Shown in pieces: positions 55,152 through 63,762 of a DNA stretch of 64,000 nucleotides. The first letter of the stretch is position 1; each line of letters begins with the position of its first letter. Made by a program: the position numbers and the translations under genes. Under the pieces are notes generated by a model, which had not been told where the DNA came from, did no database searches, and was given only the letters and a program-made list of their open reading frames with translations. Source of the stretch: Shewanella aestuarii (lineage in GTDB: Bacteria > Pseudomonadota > Gammaproteobacteria > Enterobacterales > Shewanellaceae); contig NZ_BMOT01000004.1 in assembly GCF_014647215.1 (NCBI RefSeq), positions 1 through 64,000 of the forward strand, given 5' to 3'.

Positions 55152-56402
55152 CTAGCCTGCGGTTTTAACACTCACAAACTCTGGATAAGCATCAATCCCA
55201 CAGTCAGAAGCATCCATACCGTTGTATTCCTCTTCTTCTGTTACACGAATGCCCATAGTGACTTTTAATGCAAACCACACAACCAAAGATGCACCAAATA
55301 CCCAGACAAAGATAACCCCAGCACCAAATAACTGTGCACCAAAACTCGCATCAGCATTAGATAAAGGGACTAACATCAGACCTAAAAAGCCTGCGACACC
55401 ATGAACTGAAATAGCACCCACTGGGTCATCAATTTTAATCCGGTCAAAACCTATGATAGAGAAAATAACCACACCACCAGCCACAAGACCAATCACACCC
55501 GCCATCATTAATGAAGGCGATAATGGATCCGCTGTGATTGCCACTAATCCCGCTAATGCACCGTTAAGTATCATGGTTAAATCCGCTTTGCCCCAAATGA
55601 CTTTACACACGATCAATGCAGCTACGGCACCAAATGCGGCGGCAGAGTTAGTGTTTACAAAGATTTTAGCTACCGCAGAAGCATTTTCTGCATCAGAGAC
55701 TAATAACTGTGAACCACCGTTAAAACCAAACCAGCCCATCCATAAAATAAACATACCTAAAGTTGCCATGGGCAGGTTAGACCCAGGGATCGGATGAACC
55801 TGACCATTTGCGCCATATTTACCCTTGCGCGCACCTAACAATAGTACCCCAGAAATCGCCGCGGCAGCGCCTGCCATGTGCACAATGCCACTACCTGCAA
55901 AATCAACAAAACCAGCTTCAGAAATAAATCCACCACCCCATGTCCAGTAACCTTCAACAGGATATATCACAGCCGTCATTACCACTGAGAAAGCAAGGAA
56001 AGCCCATAGTTTCATGCGTTCAGCAACAGCTCCCGATACAATCGACATTGCAGTGGCGACAAATACCACTTGGAAGAAGAAATCAGATTCAAGCGCGTGA
56101 TCTGCATCGGCGGCCTGTGAACCGATTAAAGCCGCAAATGATGGAATAATGCCGCCCTCTGCATTATCAACATACATGATGTTATAACCTACTAGCAGAT
56201 ACATCACACAAGCGATGGAATATAAACACACGTTTTTTGTTAAAATCTCAGTGGTGTTTTTTGATCTCACTAAACCCGCTTCTAACATAGCAAAGCCGGC
56301 AGCCATCCACATAACTAATGCACCAGAGATTAAAAAGTAGAAGGTATCTAACGCAAAGCGCAACTCGCTAACTGTTAGTCCTAATTTTGCTAATTCTTCC
56401 AT
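55152..56402 (-). CDS. amtB: Ammonium transporter
   Basis: A trimeric ammonium channel of the Amt/Rh family, 416 residues, about 11 TM. The signature AGFAMLEAGLVRSKN is near residue 40. The twin-histidine pore is represented by GIVHMAGA and HGVAGFLGL. No cleavable signal peptide is seen, which sets it apart from E. coli AmtB and places it with the Amt type of many marine bacteria. It follows glnK by 12 bases, as expected since GlnK plugs the channel when nitrogen is sufficient. Confidence 0.95.
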   Translation of the reverse strand: MEELAKLGLTVSELRFALDTFYFLISGALVMWMAAGFAMLEAGLVRSKNTTEILTKNVCLYSIACVMYLLVGYNIMYVDNAEGGIIPSFAALIGSQAADADHALESDFFFQVVFVATAMSIVSGAVAERMKLWAFLAFSVVMTAVIYPVEGYWTWGGGFISEAGFVDFAGSGIVHMAGAAAAISGVLLLGARKGKYGANGQVHPIPGSNLPMATLGMFILWMGWFGFNGGSQLLVSDAENASAVAKIFVNTNSAAAFGAVAALIVCKVIWGKADLTMILNGALAGLVAITADPLSPSLMMAGVIGLVAGGVVIFSIIGFDRIKIDDPVGAISVHGVAGFLGLMLVPLSNADASFGAQLFGAGVIFVWVFGASLVVWFALKVTMGIRVTEEEEYNGMDASDCGIDAYPEFVSVKTAG

Positions 56403-56414
56403 TATGATCGCCCC

Positions 56415-56753
56415 TTATAGTGCTTCGTTATCAACTTCACCCGTACGAATACGAATGGCTTGCTCTAATTCGGTAACAAAAATTTTTCCGTCACCAATTT
56501 TGCCGGTATGCGCTGCCGTTGTAATAGCTTCAATTAGCATGTCTAAATTTTCTTCTTTAGTGGCTATCTCTAATTTTACTTTTGGTAAAAAATCCACTTG
56601 ATATTCAGCACCACGATATAGTTCGGTATGCCCTTTTTGACGACCAAAACCTTTCACCTCAGTGACTGTCATACCTTCAATGCCCATACCTGCAATGGCT
56701 TCACGGACATCATCTAGTTTAAATGGTTTGATGATTGCGCTGACGAGTTTCAT
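56415..56753 (-). CDS. glnK: Nitrogen regulatory PII protein GlnK
   Basis: A 112-residue PII signal protein that binds 2-oxoglutarate and ATP/ADP and controls AmtB. The T-loop holds the uridylylation site Y51 in YRGAEYQVDFLPK, with Y46 also conserved; a GKIGDGKIFV segment closes the fold. ATG 56753 has GGAGGTCGAG directly upstream; a start four codons earlier was rejected. Linkage to amtB identifies it as GlnK rather than GlnB. NtrC-like sites lie 140-185 bases upstream. Confidence 0.95.
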   Translation of the reverse strand: MKLVSAIIKPFKLDDVREAIAGMGIEGMTVTEVKGFGRQKGHTELYRGAEYQVDFLPKVKLEIATKEENLDMLIEAITTAAHTGKIGDGKIFVTELEQAIRIRTGEVDNEAL

Positions 56754-56812
56754 CTCGACCTCCAAAAAATTAATAAAAAGACAACTTGTTATATATTTGT
56801 TGAAATAACAGA

Positions 56813-56828
56813 TTCAATCATCAGGCCA
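56813..56828 (-). promoter_or_regulatory. Candidate sigma-54 promoter of glnK-amtB
   Basis: On the minus strand TGGCCT-N5-TTGAA keeps the -24 GG and overall spacing of TGGCAC-N5-TTGCA but lacks the -12 GC. It places the NtrC-like sites at about -98 and -128, the usual enhancer distance. A second candidate at 56853-56868 (TGTCAG-N5-TTGCA) keeps the -12 GC but has GT for GG. Neither is perfect. Confidence 0.35.
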
Positions 56829-56892
56829 ACTATTTAAGACATTGTTTTTAAATGCAAAATAACTGACACCTAGTAACGTTAGTGATAAAAAA

Positions 56893-56938
56893 GCACCATA
56901 CTGGTGCGCATAAAAATCAACTTGCTTGATCTTGGTGC
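56893..56938. promoter_or_regulatory. Pair of NtrC-like enhancer sites
   Basis: GCACCATACTGGTGC (56893-56907) is a perfect inverted repeat with the arms and 3-base centre of strong NtrC sites (GCACCAnnnTGGTGC). A second, half-conserved site (56924-56938, right arm TGGTGC) has its centre 31 bases, about three helical turns, away. Both lie upstream of glnK, as expected for nitrogen-controlled enhancers. Confidence 0.72.
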
Positions 56939-57012
56939 GGAATTTAACACCCAAAAAGGCACATCAATGAGATCAATATTGACACTGAACGTAGGATATT
57001 TAAGCGAAAAAA

Positions 57013-57032
57013 AAGCCCTCAAATGAGGGCTT
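57013..57032 (-). terminator. nrfA terminator
   Basis: AAGCCCTCA (57013-57021) and TGAGGGCTT (57024-57032); on the minus strand a run of eight T follows. Confidence 0.88.
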
Positions 57033-57092
57033 AATATTTTGATTTTTTAATTCAGATTCATTTTAACATTAGTCTGAATAACACTTAGCTTC

Positions 57093-58487
57093 TTATTTAT
57101 AAGTCGCTTCGCGCTTTTTAGCTTCTTCTTGCCATTTAGGTACAACATTCTTTTTGAACGCATCTTTTTCTGCATTCATTGTTTTCATGTCCATACCTAA
57201 CGCAGCTTGTGCTTTAGCTTTAGTAGATGTATCTGGGTAAGCAATAGGTTGCTTAACGCCTTTGGCTGCTAATAATTGAGCAAGCTTGATACGGGCATTA
57301 GCCGCTTTATCTACAGCAGTACCTAAAATACGTAATGCTTCATCAGCTGCGTGAGCTGCAACACCATGTGATGCAGTTGCATAGTCCCAACGCCATTGTG
57401 AATGACGAATATCCATAAGGATAGGCTTCATTTCAGCTTCAGTGGCACCCGCATCCCAAGCAGCTTTCGCTTCAAAGTGAGCTTTAACTAGTTGAGTTTC
57501 AGCGCTGGTTTTAAGCTCAGCAACTTTCTTCTTACGTTCATTAGTTAAATCAACCATGAACTCTTTGCTTTGGTTATGACACGTCGCACAGGTTTCTTCG
57601 AAACGATCAAATGGGTTACCCACTTTATGATCGGTGAATTTACCCTTACCGTTTGCTTTAGCCACTTTAGGCATATGACAATCAGTACAAGTTACGTTGT
57701 TTTTACCATGAACGCCTAGTTTCCAAGTTTCATAACCTGGGTGCTGTGCTTTTAACATTGGTGTTTTAGATACTGCATGAGTCCAGTCAGAGAACTCCAT
57801 AGTGTCATAGTAAACTTCCATCTGCTCAACTGTGGTCCCCATATCCCATGGGAATTTCACAAAGCCAGGATGTTCAGCTGTTTTCTCGAAGTAGTATTCT
57901 ACGTGACATTGACCACATACCATTGACTGCTTGTCTTTACGAGAAGCTTTATCAAATGGCGTACCAATTGTTTCCATTGCACGTGCAGCGAATGGACGAG
58001 ATAAACGTAATTTTGCAGAGCCTTTTTCATGACAATCAGCACAACCGATAGTATTCACTATCTCTGGGCCGCCTTTAGCCCACTTGCCAGCAAAATAGCC
58101 GTTCTCACCTTGTTCTTCGATTACACGAGGAACGTCAGGGCTTTTACAGCTCCAACATGCCATTGGCATTGGGCCGTCTTCTGCATTTTTTGGCGCGCCA
58201 GTACGTAATGTATTGGTTACGTCAGTCACTGCATACATGTGGCCACGAGGTGCATTATAGTCCTTAGCAAAACCATAACCAGCCCATAGCACAACTAGGC
58301 TTGGCACTTCTTCAAGCATATCAACAATTTCTTTGCTTTCAGCAGTATCATGCCAAGATTCATATTGCGCAGCATATTTATCTTTGTATACTTCATTGCG
58401 GGGTTCAGTTTTATCGCTTGCCATTGCTCCAGCAACCATAAAGCTGGCCGCAATAACAGCACTTAGTGCAGTTGTTTTTACGTTCAT
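57093..58487 (-). CDS. nrfA: Ammonia-forming pentaheme cytochrome c nitrite reductase
   Basis: Periplasmic NrfA reduces nitrite to ammonium with six electrons. From ATG 58487 it has a signal peptide ending AMA, then the catalytic heme motif C111-WSC-K115 with lysine as axial ligand, and four CxxCH motifs (C149-H153, C191-H195, C267-H271, C300-H304). Length is 464. Start: the ATG at 58487 lies eight bases from AAAGG; GTG 58496 and ATG 58493 are too close to it. No nrfBCD genes accompany it; in Shewanella electrons come from CymA (known for the genus). A NarP site lies upstream. Confidence 0.97.
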   Translation of the reverse strand: MNVKTTALSAVIAASFMVAGAMASDKTEPRNEVYKDKYAAQYESWHDTAESKEIVDMLEEVPSLVVLWAGYGFAKDYNAPRGHMYAVTDVTNTLRTGAPKNAEDGPMPMACWSCKSPDVPRVIEEQGENGYFAGKWAKGGPEIVNTIGCADCHEKGSAKLRLSRPFAARAMETIGTPFDKASRKDKQSMVCGQCHVEYYFEKTAEHPGFVKFPWDMGTTVEQMEVYYDTMEFSDWTHAVSKTPMLKAQHPGYETWKLGVHGKNNVTCTDCHMPKVAKANGKGKFTDHKVGNPFDRFEETCATCHNQSKEFMVDLTNERKKKVAELKTSAETQLVKAHFEAKAAWDAGATEAEMKPILMDIRHSQWRWDYATASHGVAAHAADEALRILGTAVDKAANARIKLAQLLAAKGVKQPIAYPDTSTKAKAQAALGMDMKTMNAEKDAFKKNVVPKWQEEAKKREATYK

Positions 58488-58580
58488 CTTCATCACCTTT
58501 AACTCCGTGTTACTTTTTATTTAATTAATAACCACGATATCTCCAAGGTCAAAATTAGCTAGTTTAACCCTAATAAAAAA

Positions 58581-58596
58581 TACCCCTTTAGGGGTA
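58581..58596. promoter_or_regulatory. NarP/NarL 7-2-7 binding site between nrfA and narQP
   Basis: TACCCCT-TT-AGGGGTA matches the 7-2-7 consensus TACYYMT-n2-AKRRGTA at every position and is perfectly palindromic. It lies about 95-110 bases upstream of the nrfA start, in the space shared with divergent narQP. The NarP encoded next door is the obvious ligand. Confidence 0.88.
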
Positions 58597-58631
58597 TAGT
58601 TATAGAAGTATGCGCCAGATCAATATGTGAA

Positions 58632-58647
58632 CGTGTTGTAACTCACA
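58632..58647. promoter_or_regulatory. CRP-like site upstream of nrfA
   Basis: CGTGT-N6-TCACA matches TGTGA-N6-TCACA at 8 of 10 positions, within a longer AT-flanked context. Its centre is 51 bases from that of the NarP site. CRP controls anaerobic respiration genes in Shewanella (established for S. oneidensis). No convincing FNR site was seen. Confidence 0.45.
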
Positions 58648-58780
58648 TTTTTTCAAGTTTGTTAATGTATTAAAGTGACCGCTAATGTAGAACTCTCTGT
58701 TTACAAGACTTTCAGCCTGTTTTAAACAGTAAAATATGACACAATAATAACGCAAAAAATATCAACAAAATGGATCAAAA

Positions 58781-60493
58781 ATGTTAAAGCGCGGTAGTCT
58801 TACCTCTACAATTCTAGGACTAATGTTAGTCCTCATTTTACTTTCTTCCAGTTTAGCGCTGTACGCAATTGTGAATTTATCATTTAGTTTAGGTGACTCA
58901 AGAGCCATTAACGCATCAGGTTCACTGCGAATGCAAAGCTATCGATTACTGATGCTAAACGATTCGGGCAAGCAGATAGTCACAGATAAAATTAAAGAGT
59001 TTGAAAACACACTTAATTCACAAGTATTGCAAAACTCCTTAAAGTGGTACACGCCAAAAACCTTATCAAATCAGTATCTGTTAGTTATAGATAAATGGCA
59101 GGTTATGAGAGCTTACGCAGAAGCTGCTAATACACAAAAATACAGTGCGTCGTTAAAGGATTTTGTCGACACCATAGATATTTTAGTAATGGAAATTGAA
59201 CTTTTTGCGGCGTATAAACTAAAACTTTTAGTATTAAGCCAGGTCATAGGTTTGACCCTAATGCTTATCGTTGCAGGCGTGGCGGTTATTTTTACACGCA
59301 GGCGAGTCGTAAAGCCTCTACAACTTTTGATGGATAGCGCGCTGACTATTTCACAAGGTAATTTCAAGGTCGATATGCCTAAAACAGATTATATCGAACT
59401 CACGGCATTGAGTAATGCATTGAAAAAAACGGCCTCTGAACTATCCAATTTGTATGAAGATCTTGAAAACCAGGTTGCGGAAAAAACCTTAGCGCTGACT
59501 CGCACCAATAATGAGCTGAATTTCTTATACGATAATCTGATCATGTTGCATTCAGACCGATTAGATTATAAAGCGCTTAAATTAGCTTTGAACCAACTGC
59601 AAAATTATGAAAATTTGAATTTTCTCCGATTAGTTATTGAGCATGAAGATCAGTCGCAGGATATTATTGAAGCCAGTAATGGCTGGCCAGAAGACAGCAA
59701 CAACAGCGTATGCTTCCATTTACAGTTAGACAAAGTCCGTAAAGGCTACTTAGAGGTTATCTCATCAGAACAGCTCAATAGCCCATTATTTAACAATTTT
59801 GCCGTGATGTTAGCTAGGTCGATCACTATTCATAATGCCACCGAGCAAAGACAACAACTGGCCTTGATGGAAGAACGTGCAGTCATTGCGAGGGAGCTTC
59901 ATGATTCTCTGGGGCAATTACTCTCATTTTTAAAAATTCAGGTCAGTTTGTTACGTAAAAAACTGCCCGACAATTGTCGTAATGCAGAAGTCGAGAATCA
60001 GATTGTTGAAATTAATGACGGGGTAAGTTTTGCCTACGTTCAACTGCGGGAATTATTGTCCACATTCCGCTTAACCATTAAAGAGCCTAACTTAAATCAC
60101 GCATTAGAAGTGATGCTTGAACAATTAAGGTCGCAAACGGATATTCAGTTAAGCTTGCATTACAAACTGTCAGCGCATTTGCTTGAAGCAAAACAACATA
60201 TTCATATTTTACAATTAACCCGTGAAGCAACTTTAAATGCAATAAAACACGCAAAAGCTAAACATATCGTGATAGATTGTCAGCTATCAGCTTTAGGAAT
60301 AATCAATATCGCTATTTCAGATGACGGTGTTGGGGTATCGCACTTAAAAGAACGTGATCAACACTTTGGTATTGGGATCATGCATGAGCGAGCCAGTAAA
60401 TTAAATGGACAATTGTCTTTTAGTGCCAATAAAGATGGCGGCACAACAGTCACTCTTAGTTTTCCACCACAGCAGGAGCCTTTAAATGGGTAA
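58781..60493 (+). CDS. narQ: Nitrate/nitrite sensor histidine kinase NarQ
   Basis: A membrane kinase of the NarX/NarQ family, 570 residues. TM1 is at about 10-32. The periplasmic nitrate-binding P-box RAINASGSLRMQSYRL is at about 41-56. TM2 (about 150-171), HAMP (173-225), a coiled linker, HisKA_3 with H374 in ARELHDSLGQL, and HATPase_c (REATLNAIKHAKAK, DDGVG) follow. Its end overlaps narP by 8 bases. It is divergent from nrfA across the NarP site. Confidence 0.94.
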   Translation: MLKRGSLTSTILGLMLVLILLSSSLALYAIVNLSFSLGDSRAINASGSLRMQSYRLLMLNDSGKQIVTDKIKEFENTLNSQVLQNSLKWYTPKTLSNQYLLVIDKWQVMRAYAEAANTQKYSASLKDFVDTIDILVMEIELFAAYKLKLLVLSQVIGLTLMLIVAGVAVIFTRRRVVKPLQLLMDSALTISQGNFKVDMPKTDYIELTALSNALKKTASELSNLYEDLENQVAEKTLALTRTNNELNFLYDNLIMLHSDRLDYKALKLALNQLQNYENLNFLRLVIEHEDQSQDIIEASNGWPEDSNNSVCFHLQLDKVRKGYLEVISSEQLNSPLFNNFAVMLARSITIHNATEQRQQLALMEERAVIARELHDSLGQLLSFLKIQVSLLRKKLPDNCRNAEVENQIVEINDGVSFAYVQLRELLSTFRLTIKEPNLNHALEVMLEQLRSQTDIQLSLHYKLSAHLLEAKQHIHILQLTREATLNAIKHAKAKHIVIDCQLSALGIINIAISDDGVGVSHLKERDQHFGIGIMHERASKLNGQLSFSANKDGGTTVTLSFPPQQEPLNG

Positions 60494-61115
60494 GCCATAT
60501 TCAGTACTCGTTGTCGACGATCACCCCTTACTTCGTCGTGGTATTTGCCAACTCATTACATCCGATGGCGATTTCACTTTATTTGGTGAAGCTGGCACAG
60601 GTTTAGATGCCTTAACCGCCTTAAGTGAAAATGAACCCGACATCATCCTGTTAGATCTCAATATGAAAGGCATGTCAGGCTTAGATACGCTTAATGCCAT
60701 GCGCCAAGAAGGCGTTACAGCAAGAATAGTCATTCTAACAGTATCGGATGCAAAACAAGATGTCATTCGTTTATTACGTGCAGGCGCTGATGGCTATCTA
60801 CTAAAAGACACTGAGCCAGAATTGTTACTTGAACAACTTAAAAAAGCCATGTTAGGCCATCGCGTGATCAGCGAAGAAGTCGAAGCCTATATGTATGAAT
60901 TAAAAAATGCTACCGATGACAATGAGTGGATTGGCAGCCTGACACCACGTGAACTGCAAATTTTACAAGAGCTAGCTGAAGGTAAAAGTAACCGAGTGAT
61001 TTCAGAACACTTGCACATTAGTGAGGGCACGGTAAAAGTGCATGTTAAAAACTTACTGCGTAAAGCCAATGCTAAATCTCGCACTGAAATGGCGGTTAGG
61101 TATTTAAATCAATAG
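60486..61115 (+). CDS. narP: Response regulator NarP
   Basis: 209 residues. A REC domain has D11/D12, phospho-acceptor D57 (LLDLNMKG) and K107. A LuxR/GerE helix-turn-helix (about 145-209; LTPRELQILQELAEGKSNRV) follows. It is cotranscribed with narQ (8-base overlap). The neighbouring nrfA and the perfect 7-2-7 site suit NarP, which unlike NarL binds only that spacing. A terminator lies at 61147-61182. Confidence 0.92.
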   Translation: MGKPYSVLVVDDHPLLRRGICQLITSDGDFTLFGEAGTGLDALTALSENEPDIILLDLNMKGMSGLDTLNAMRQEGVTARIVILTVSDAKQDVIRLLRAGADGYLLKDTEPELLLEQLKKAMLGHRVISEEVEAYMYELKNATDDNEWIGSLTPRELQILQELAEGKSNRVISEHLHISEGTVKVHVKNLLRKANAKSRTEMAVRYLNQ

Positions 61116-61146
61116 GCTGAATAAGTTACTTTAAGTTTGTTACAGC

Positions 61147-61182
61147 AGCGATCACGATGTTCGTGTGGGCACCGTGATTGCT
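61147..61182 (+). terminator. narQP terminator
   Basis: AGCGATCACG (61147-61156) pairs with CGTGATTGCT (61173-61182) with one G-U pair, followed by TTTCTT. Confidence 0.65.
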
Positions 61183-61277
61183 TTTCTTGTGACACTTGAT
61201 GTTGTGAATACTTCGCTCATTTCAATAAAGATGTGTTTTAAGCGCGAAGATATCACTCAGGTGTGCGCGTAATGACA

Positions 61278-61646
61278 TTATTCTTGAATAAAAACCAACC
61301 AGCTTTTCAAGGCTTTATCAAAATCTTCAAGTCCGCAGTAGCCTTCAGATTCAGCATCATATAATCCCATGCCGTCTTCGAAGTCATGTTCTTCATCAAA
61401 ATCTATCGCATTAACAAAAATTCGCACCTGCTCCGAGTCAGCATCTATGGTCAAATCGGTACCTATATCACGCCAATGATTAGCGGCTCCTGATATCAAT
61501 TGTGAAATACTGGCAACTATCTGCTGAGTTCGGCTGACATCTGCTCCTAACTCTTCAGCAAACCAACGCCCAAATACCTCATGATCCATTGTAAAATTGG
61601 CAAACACAGTGCCATCAAGACGATTACGTCGAAATTCGTATTCCAT
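61278..61646 (-). CDS. yacL: UPF0231 family protein YacL
   Basis: 122 residues, acidic, soluble. The N-terminal MEYEFRRN and the C-terminal EEHDFEDGMGLYDAESEG ... CGLEDF pattern match E. coli YacL (MDYEFLRD, DEMEEGMNYYDEES, CGVEDF). Function unknown. It stands alone between narP and zntB. Confidence 0.85.
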   Translation of the reverse strand: MEYEFRRNRLDGTVFANFTMDHEVFGRWFAEELGADVSRTQQIVASISQLISGAANHWRDIGTDLTIDADSEQVRIFVNAIDFDEEHDFEDGMGLYDAESEGYCGLEDFDKALKSWLVFIQE

Positions 61647-61824
61647 TTTCTACTCTTATCTAATTGAGAATAGCGCTCAAGCCCGTTTCATCTTATTTTA
61701 AACCATAAATGGCATTTTGCTGCAGATGAAAACACGATAACTATTGGGGTAATGCGTAGATATATCGTAAAGTATCAATATTAATAACAATTAATTGCTT
61801 AAATTTACTAACAAAGGATATTCA

Positions 61825-62790
61825 ATGCACAAAGGATTTATTTATTGTTTGCTCCTAACTGGCCCCAATGCAGGTCAAGCCTTAACCGAAGAGCAGCTGG
61901 CCGATTGGAAGCCTGAAGACGGTTTACTTTGGGTGCATTTGAAATATAAATCCACAGATGCGCGTCATTGGATTTCAAAACAGAAGTTGGAAGTTGCCGA
62001 GCGCGATACCCTATTAGCATCAGATACTCGCCCCCGGGTCGTTCACTCAAATAATGGCATACTGTTAACTTTACGTGGGGTTAATTTAAACCCCAATTCA
62101 GACCCTGAAGACATGGTGTCAATTCGTATATATATTGAAGAACACCGCATTATTTCGACCTGTGAGCGCCAATTACAATCTATTGTCGAAGTGGCTGAAA
62201 GTATTAAAGCGTCTAAAGGTCCTTTTGACAGCGCAGGGTTTATTTTATCTGTGGCAGAGCATCTCACACAGCGTCAAGTCGGTTATATCAACAAACTTGA
62301 AGAACTAATGGATGAACTAGAAGAGCGGGTAGTAACGGATACCAATAAATCTCTTCGTATGGATATTGCTGAATTACGCCGTCAAACTGTGGTACTAAGA
62401 CGATACCTCGCTCCACAGCGTGAAGCTTTAGGGAAAATTTTGCATGAAAATAGCCTTTTATTGGATCACAATGACAAGATTAAATTAAGGGAGACACAAG
62501 AGAATCTGATCAGAGTAATTGAAGATCTCGACGCTATTCGCGATAGAGCAAGTGTTACCCAAGAAGAACTTCAATCCAGACAAGCAGAACAGCTTAACCA
62601 AAGATTATATTTTTTATCGCTTATTTCAGCAGTCTTTTTACCACTGGGTTTTTTGACCGGCTTATTAGGCGTCAATATTGGTGGTATACCAGGCGCTGAA
62701 ACCGATTGGGCATTCGCCGCTTTTTGCGCAGGATTACTGACTTTAATCGGTTTGCAAATGTATGTGTTCTATCGTTTAAAGTGGATTTAA
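61825..62790 (+). CDS. zntB: Zinc transporter ZntB (CorA superfamily)
   Basis: 321 residues from ATG 61825 (AAAGGA seven bases upstream; a TTG ten codons earlier was rejected). A large cytoplasmic N-terminal funnel with long helices precedes two C-terminal TM segments (about 260-280 and 290-312). The CorA-family pore motif appears as GVN in GLLGVNIGGIPG rather than GMN, as in ZntB members. It probably transports Zn2+ with protons. Confidence 0.86.
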   Translation: MHKGFIYCLLLTGPNAGQALTEEQLADWKPEDGLLWVHLKYKSTDARHWISKQKLEVAERDTLLASDTRPRVVHSNNGILLTLRGVNLNPNSDPEDMVSIRIYIEEHRIISTCERQLQSIVEVAESIKASKGPFDSAGFILSVAEHLTQRQVGYINKLEELMDELEERVVTDTNKSLRMDIAELRRQTVVLRRYLAPQREALGKILHENSLLLDHNDKIKLRETQENLIRVIEDLDAIRDRASVTQEELQSRQAEQLNQRLYFLSLISAVFLPLGFLTGLLGVNIGGIPGAETDWAFAAFCAGLLTLIGLQMYVFYRLKWI

Positions 62791-62810
62791 TTATTCCATT
62801 TTAAGTTATA

Positions 62811-62838
62811 AAAAAGGGCGCTATCTGCGCCCTTTTTT
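62811..62838. terminator. Bidirectional terminator between zntB and fkpA
   Basis: AAAAAGGGCGC (62811-62821) and GCGCCCTTTTT (62827-62837), perfect 11-bp stem, A and T runs on both sides. Confidence 0.9.
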
Positions 62839-62855
62839 AATACTAGCAAAGCTAA

Positions 62856-63608
62856 TTATTGAGCAGGAGCTTCAGCAGCAACGGCTTTTTCAATAGACAA
62901 TAATTCAACTTCAAATACTAAGGTTGAGTTAGCAGGAATAGTACCAGTATCGCGATCGCCATATGCTAATTCAGCAGGGATCACAAACTTGTATTTAGCC
63001 CCAACACTCATTAACTGAACGCCTTCAGTCCAACCTGGAATAACACGATTTAATGGGAACTTAGCGGGTTCGCCACGAGCATAAGAGCTATCAAACTCAG
63101 TGCCATCTGTTAAGGTACCACGGTAGTGAACTTCTACAGTATCTTCTGCAGCAGGTTTATCACCTTCGCCAGCCGTTAATACTTCATACTGTAAGCCAGA
63201 TTCTGTGGTAACAACGCCTTCTTTTGCTTTGTTATCATTTAAGAATTTTTGACCTTCTTCAACCGCTTTAGCTGCCAATGCTTCAGCTTGCTCAAGGCGC
63301 TTATCATTTAATTTTTTGTCTAAGCCTTGCAGTACGGTTTGCATTTCTTCTTCTGTCAGATCAGTTTTATCCGCTAAACCATCACTGAACCCTTGAATAA
63401 TCAATGAACGGTCAACAGCAAATCCTAATTCTTCTTGTTCTTTGATATGACCAGACATGTATTTACCGATAGATGCACCAACACTATAAGCTTCTTTTTG
63501 CGCTTCAGTTGTTAGCTCAACTTTTTTCGCAACAGCTTCTTCTTGATTACATGCAGAAAGACCAACAACGGCCAATGCAACTAACGATAATTTATAAATT
63601 GATTTCAT
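62856..63608 (-). CDS. fkpA: FKBP-type peptidyl-prolyl cis-trans isomerase, lipoprotein (FkpA/Mip-like)
   Basis: An envelope prolyl isomerase and chaperone, 250 residues. The lipoprotein signal ends LSAC (C20), followed by an N-terminal helical dimerisation domain (about 30-135) and an FKBP domain (about 145-240) with VEVHYRGTLTDGTEFDSSYARGEPAKFPLNRVIPGW; only the key pattern is relevant here. E. coli FkpA is soluble, so the lipobox makes this closer to a Mip-like lipoprotein. Confidence 0.88.
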   Translation of the reverse strand: MKSIYKLSLVALAVVGLSACNQEEAVAKKVELTTEAQKEAYSVGASIGKYMSGHIKEQEELGFAVDRSLIIQGFSDGLADKTDLTEEEMQTVLQGLDKKLNDKRLEQAEALAAKAVEEGQKFLNDNKAKEGVVTTESGLQYEVLTAGEGDKPAAEDTVEVHYRGTLTDGTEFDSSYARGEPAKFPLNRVIPGWTEGVQLMSVGAKYKFVIPAELAYGDRDTGTIPANSTLVFEVELLSIEKAVAAEAPAQ

Positions 63609-63762
63609 TAAAGCTTCCTCAGCATCCTTAAGTGGTTACAATAAGCACATGACTGTCCGTATTTAGACAATTAGGCTAATGTTAGTAGGCCACTTTATAC
63701 TAACTATTTCTGATATACCATTGGGTTGAGTCCTTATGGACAACTTTTTAAGGAGCAAGTTC

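Noticed and set aside
58600..58630. FNR/EtrA site upstream of nrfA
   Set aside because: TTGAT is present on the minus strand but the ATCAA half at four-base spacing is not.
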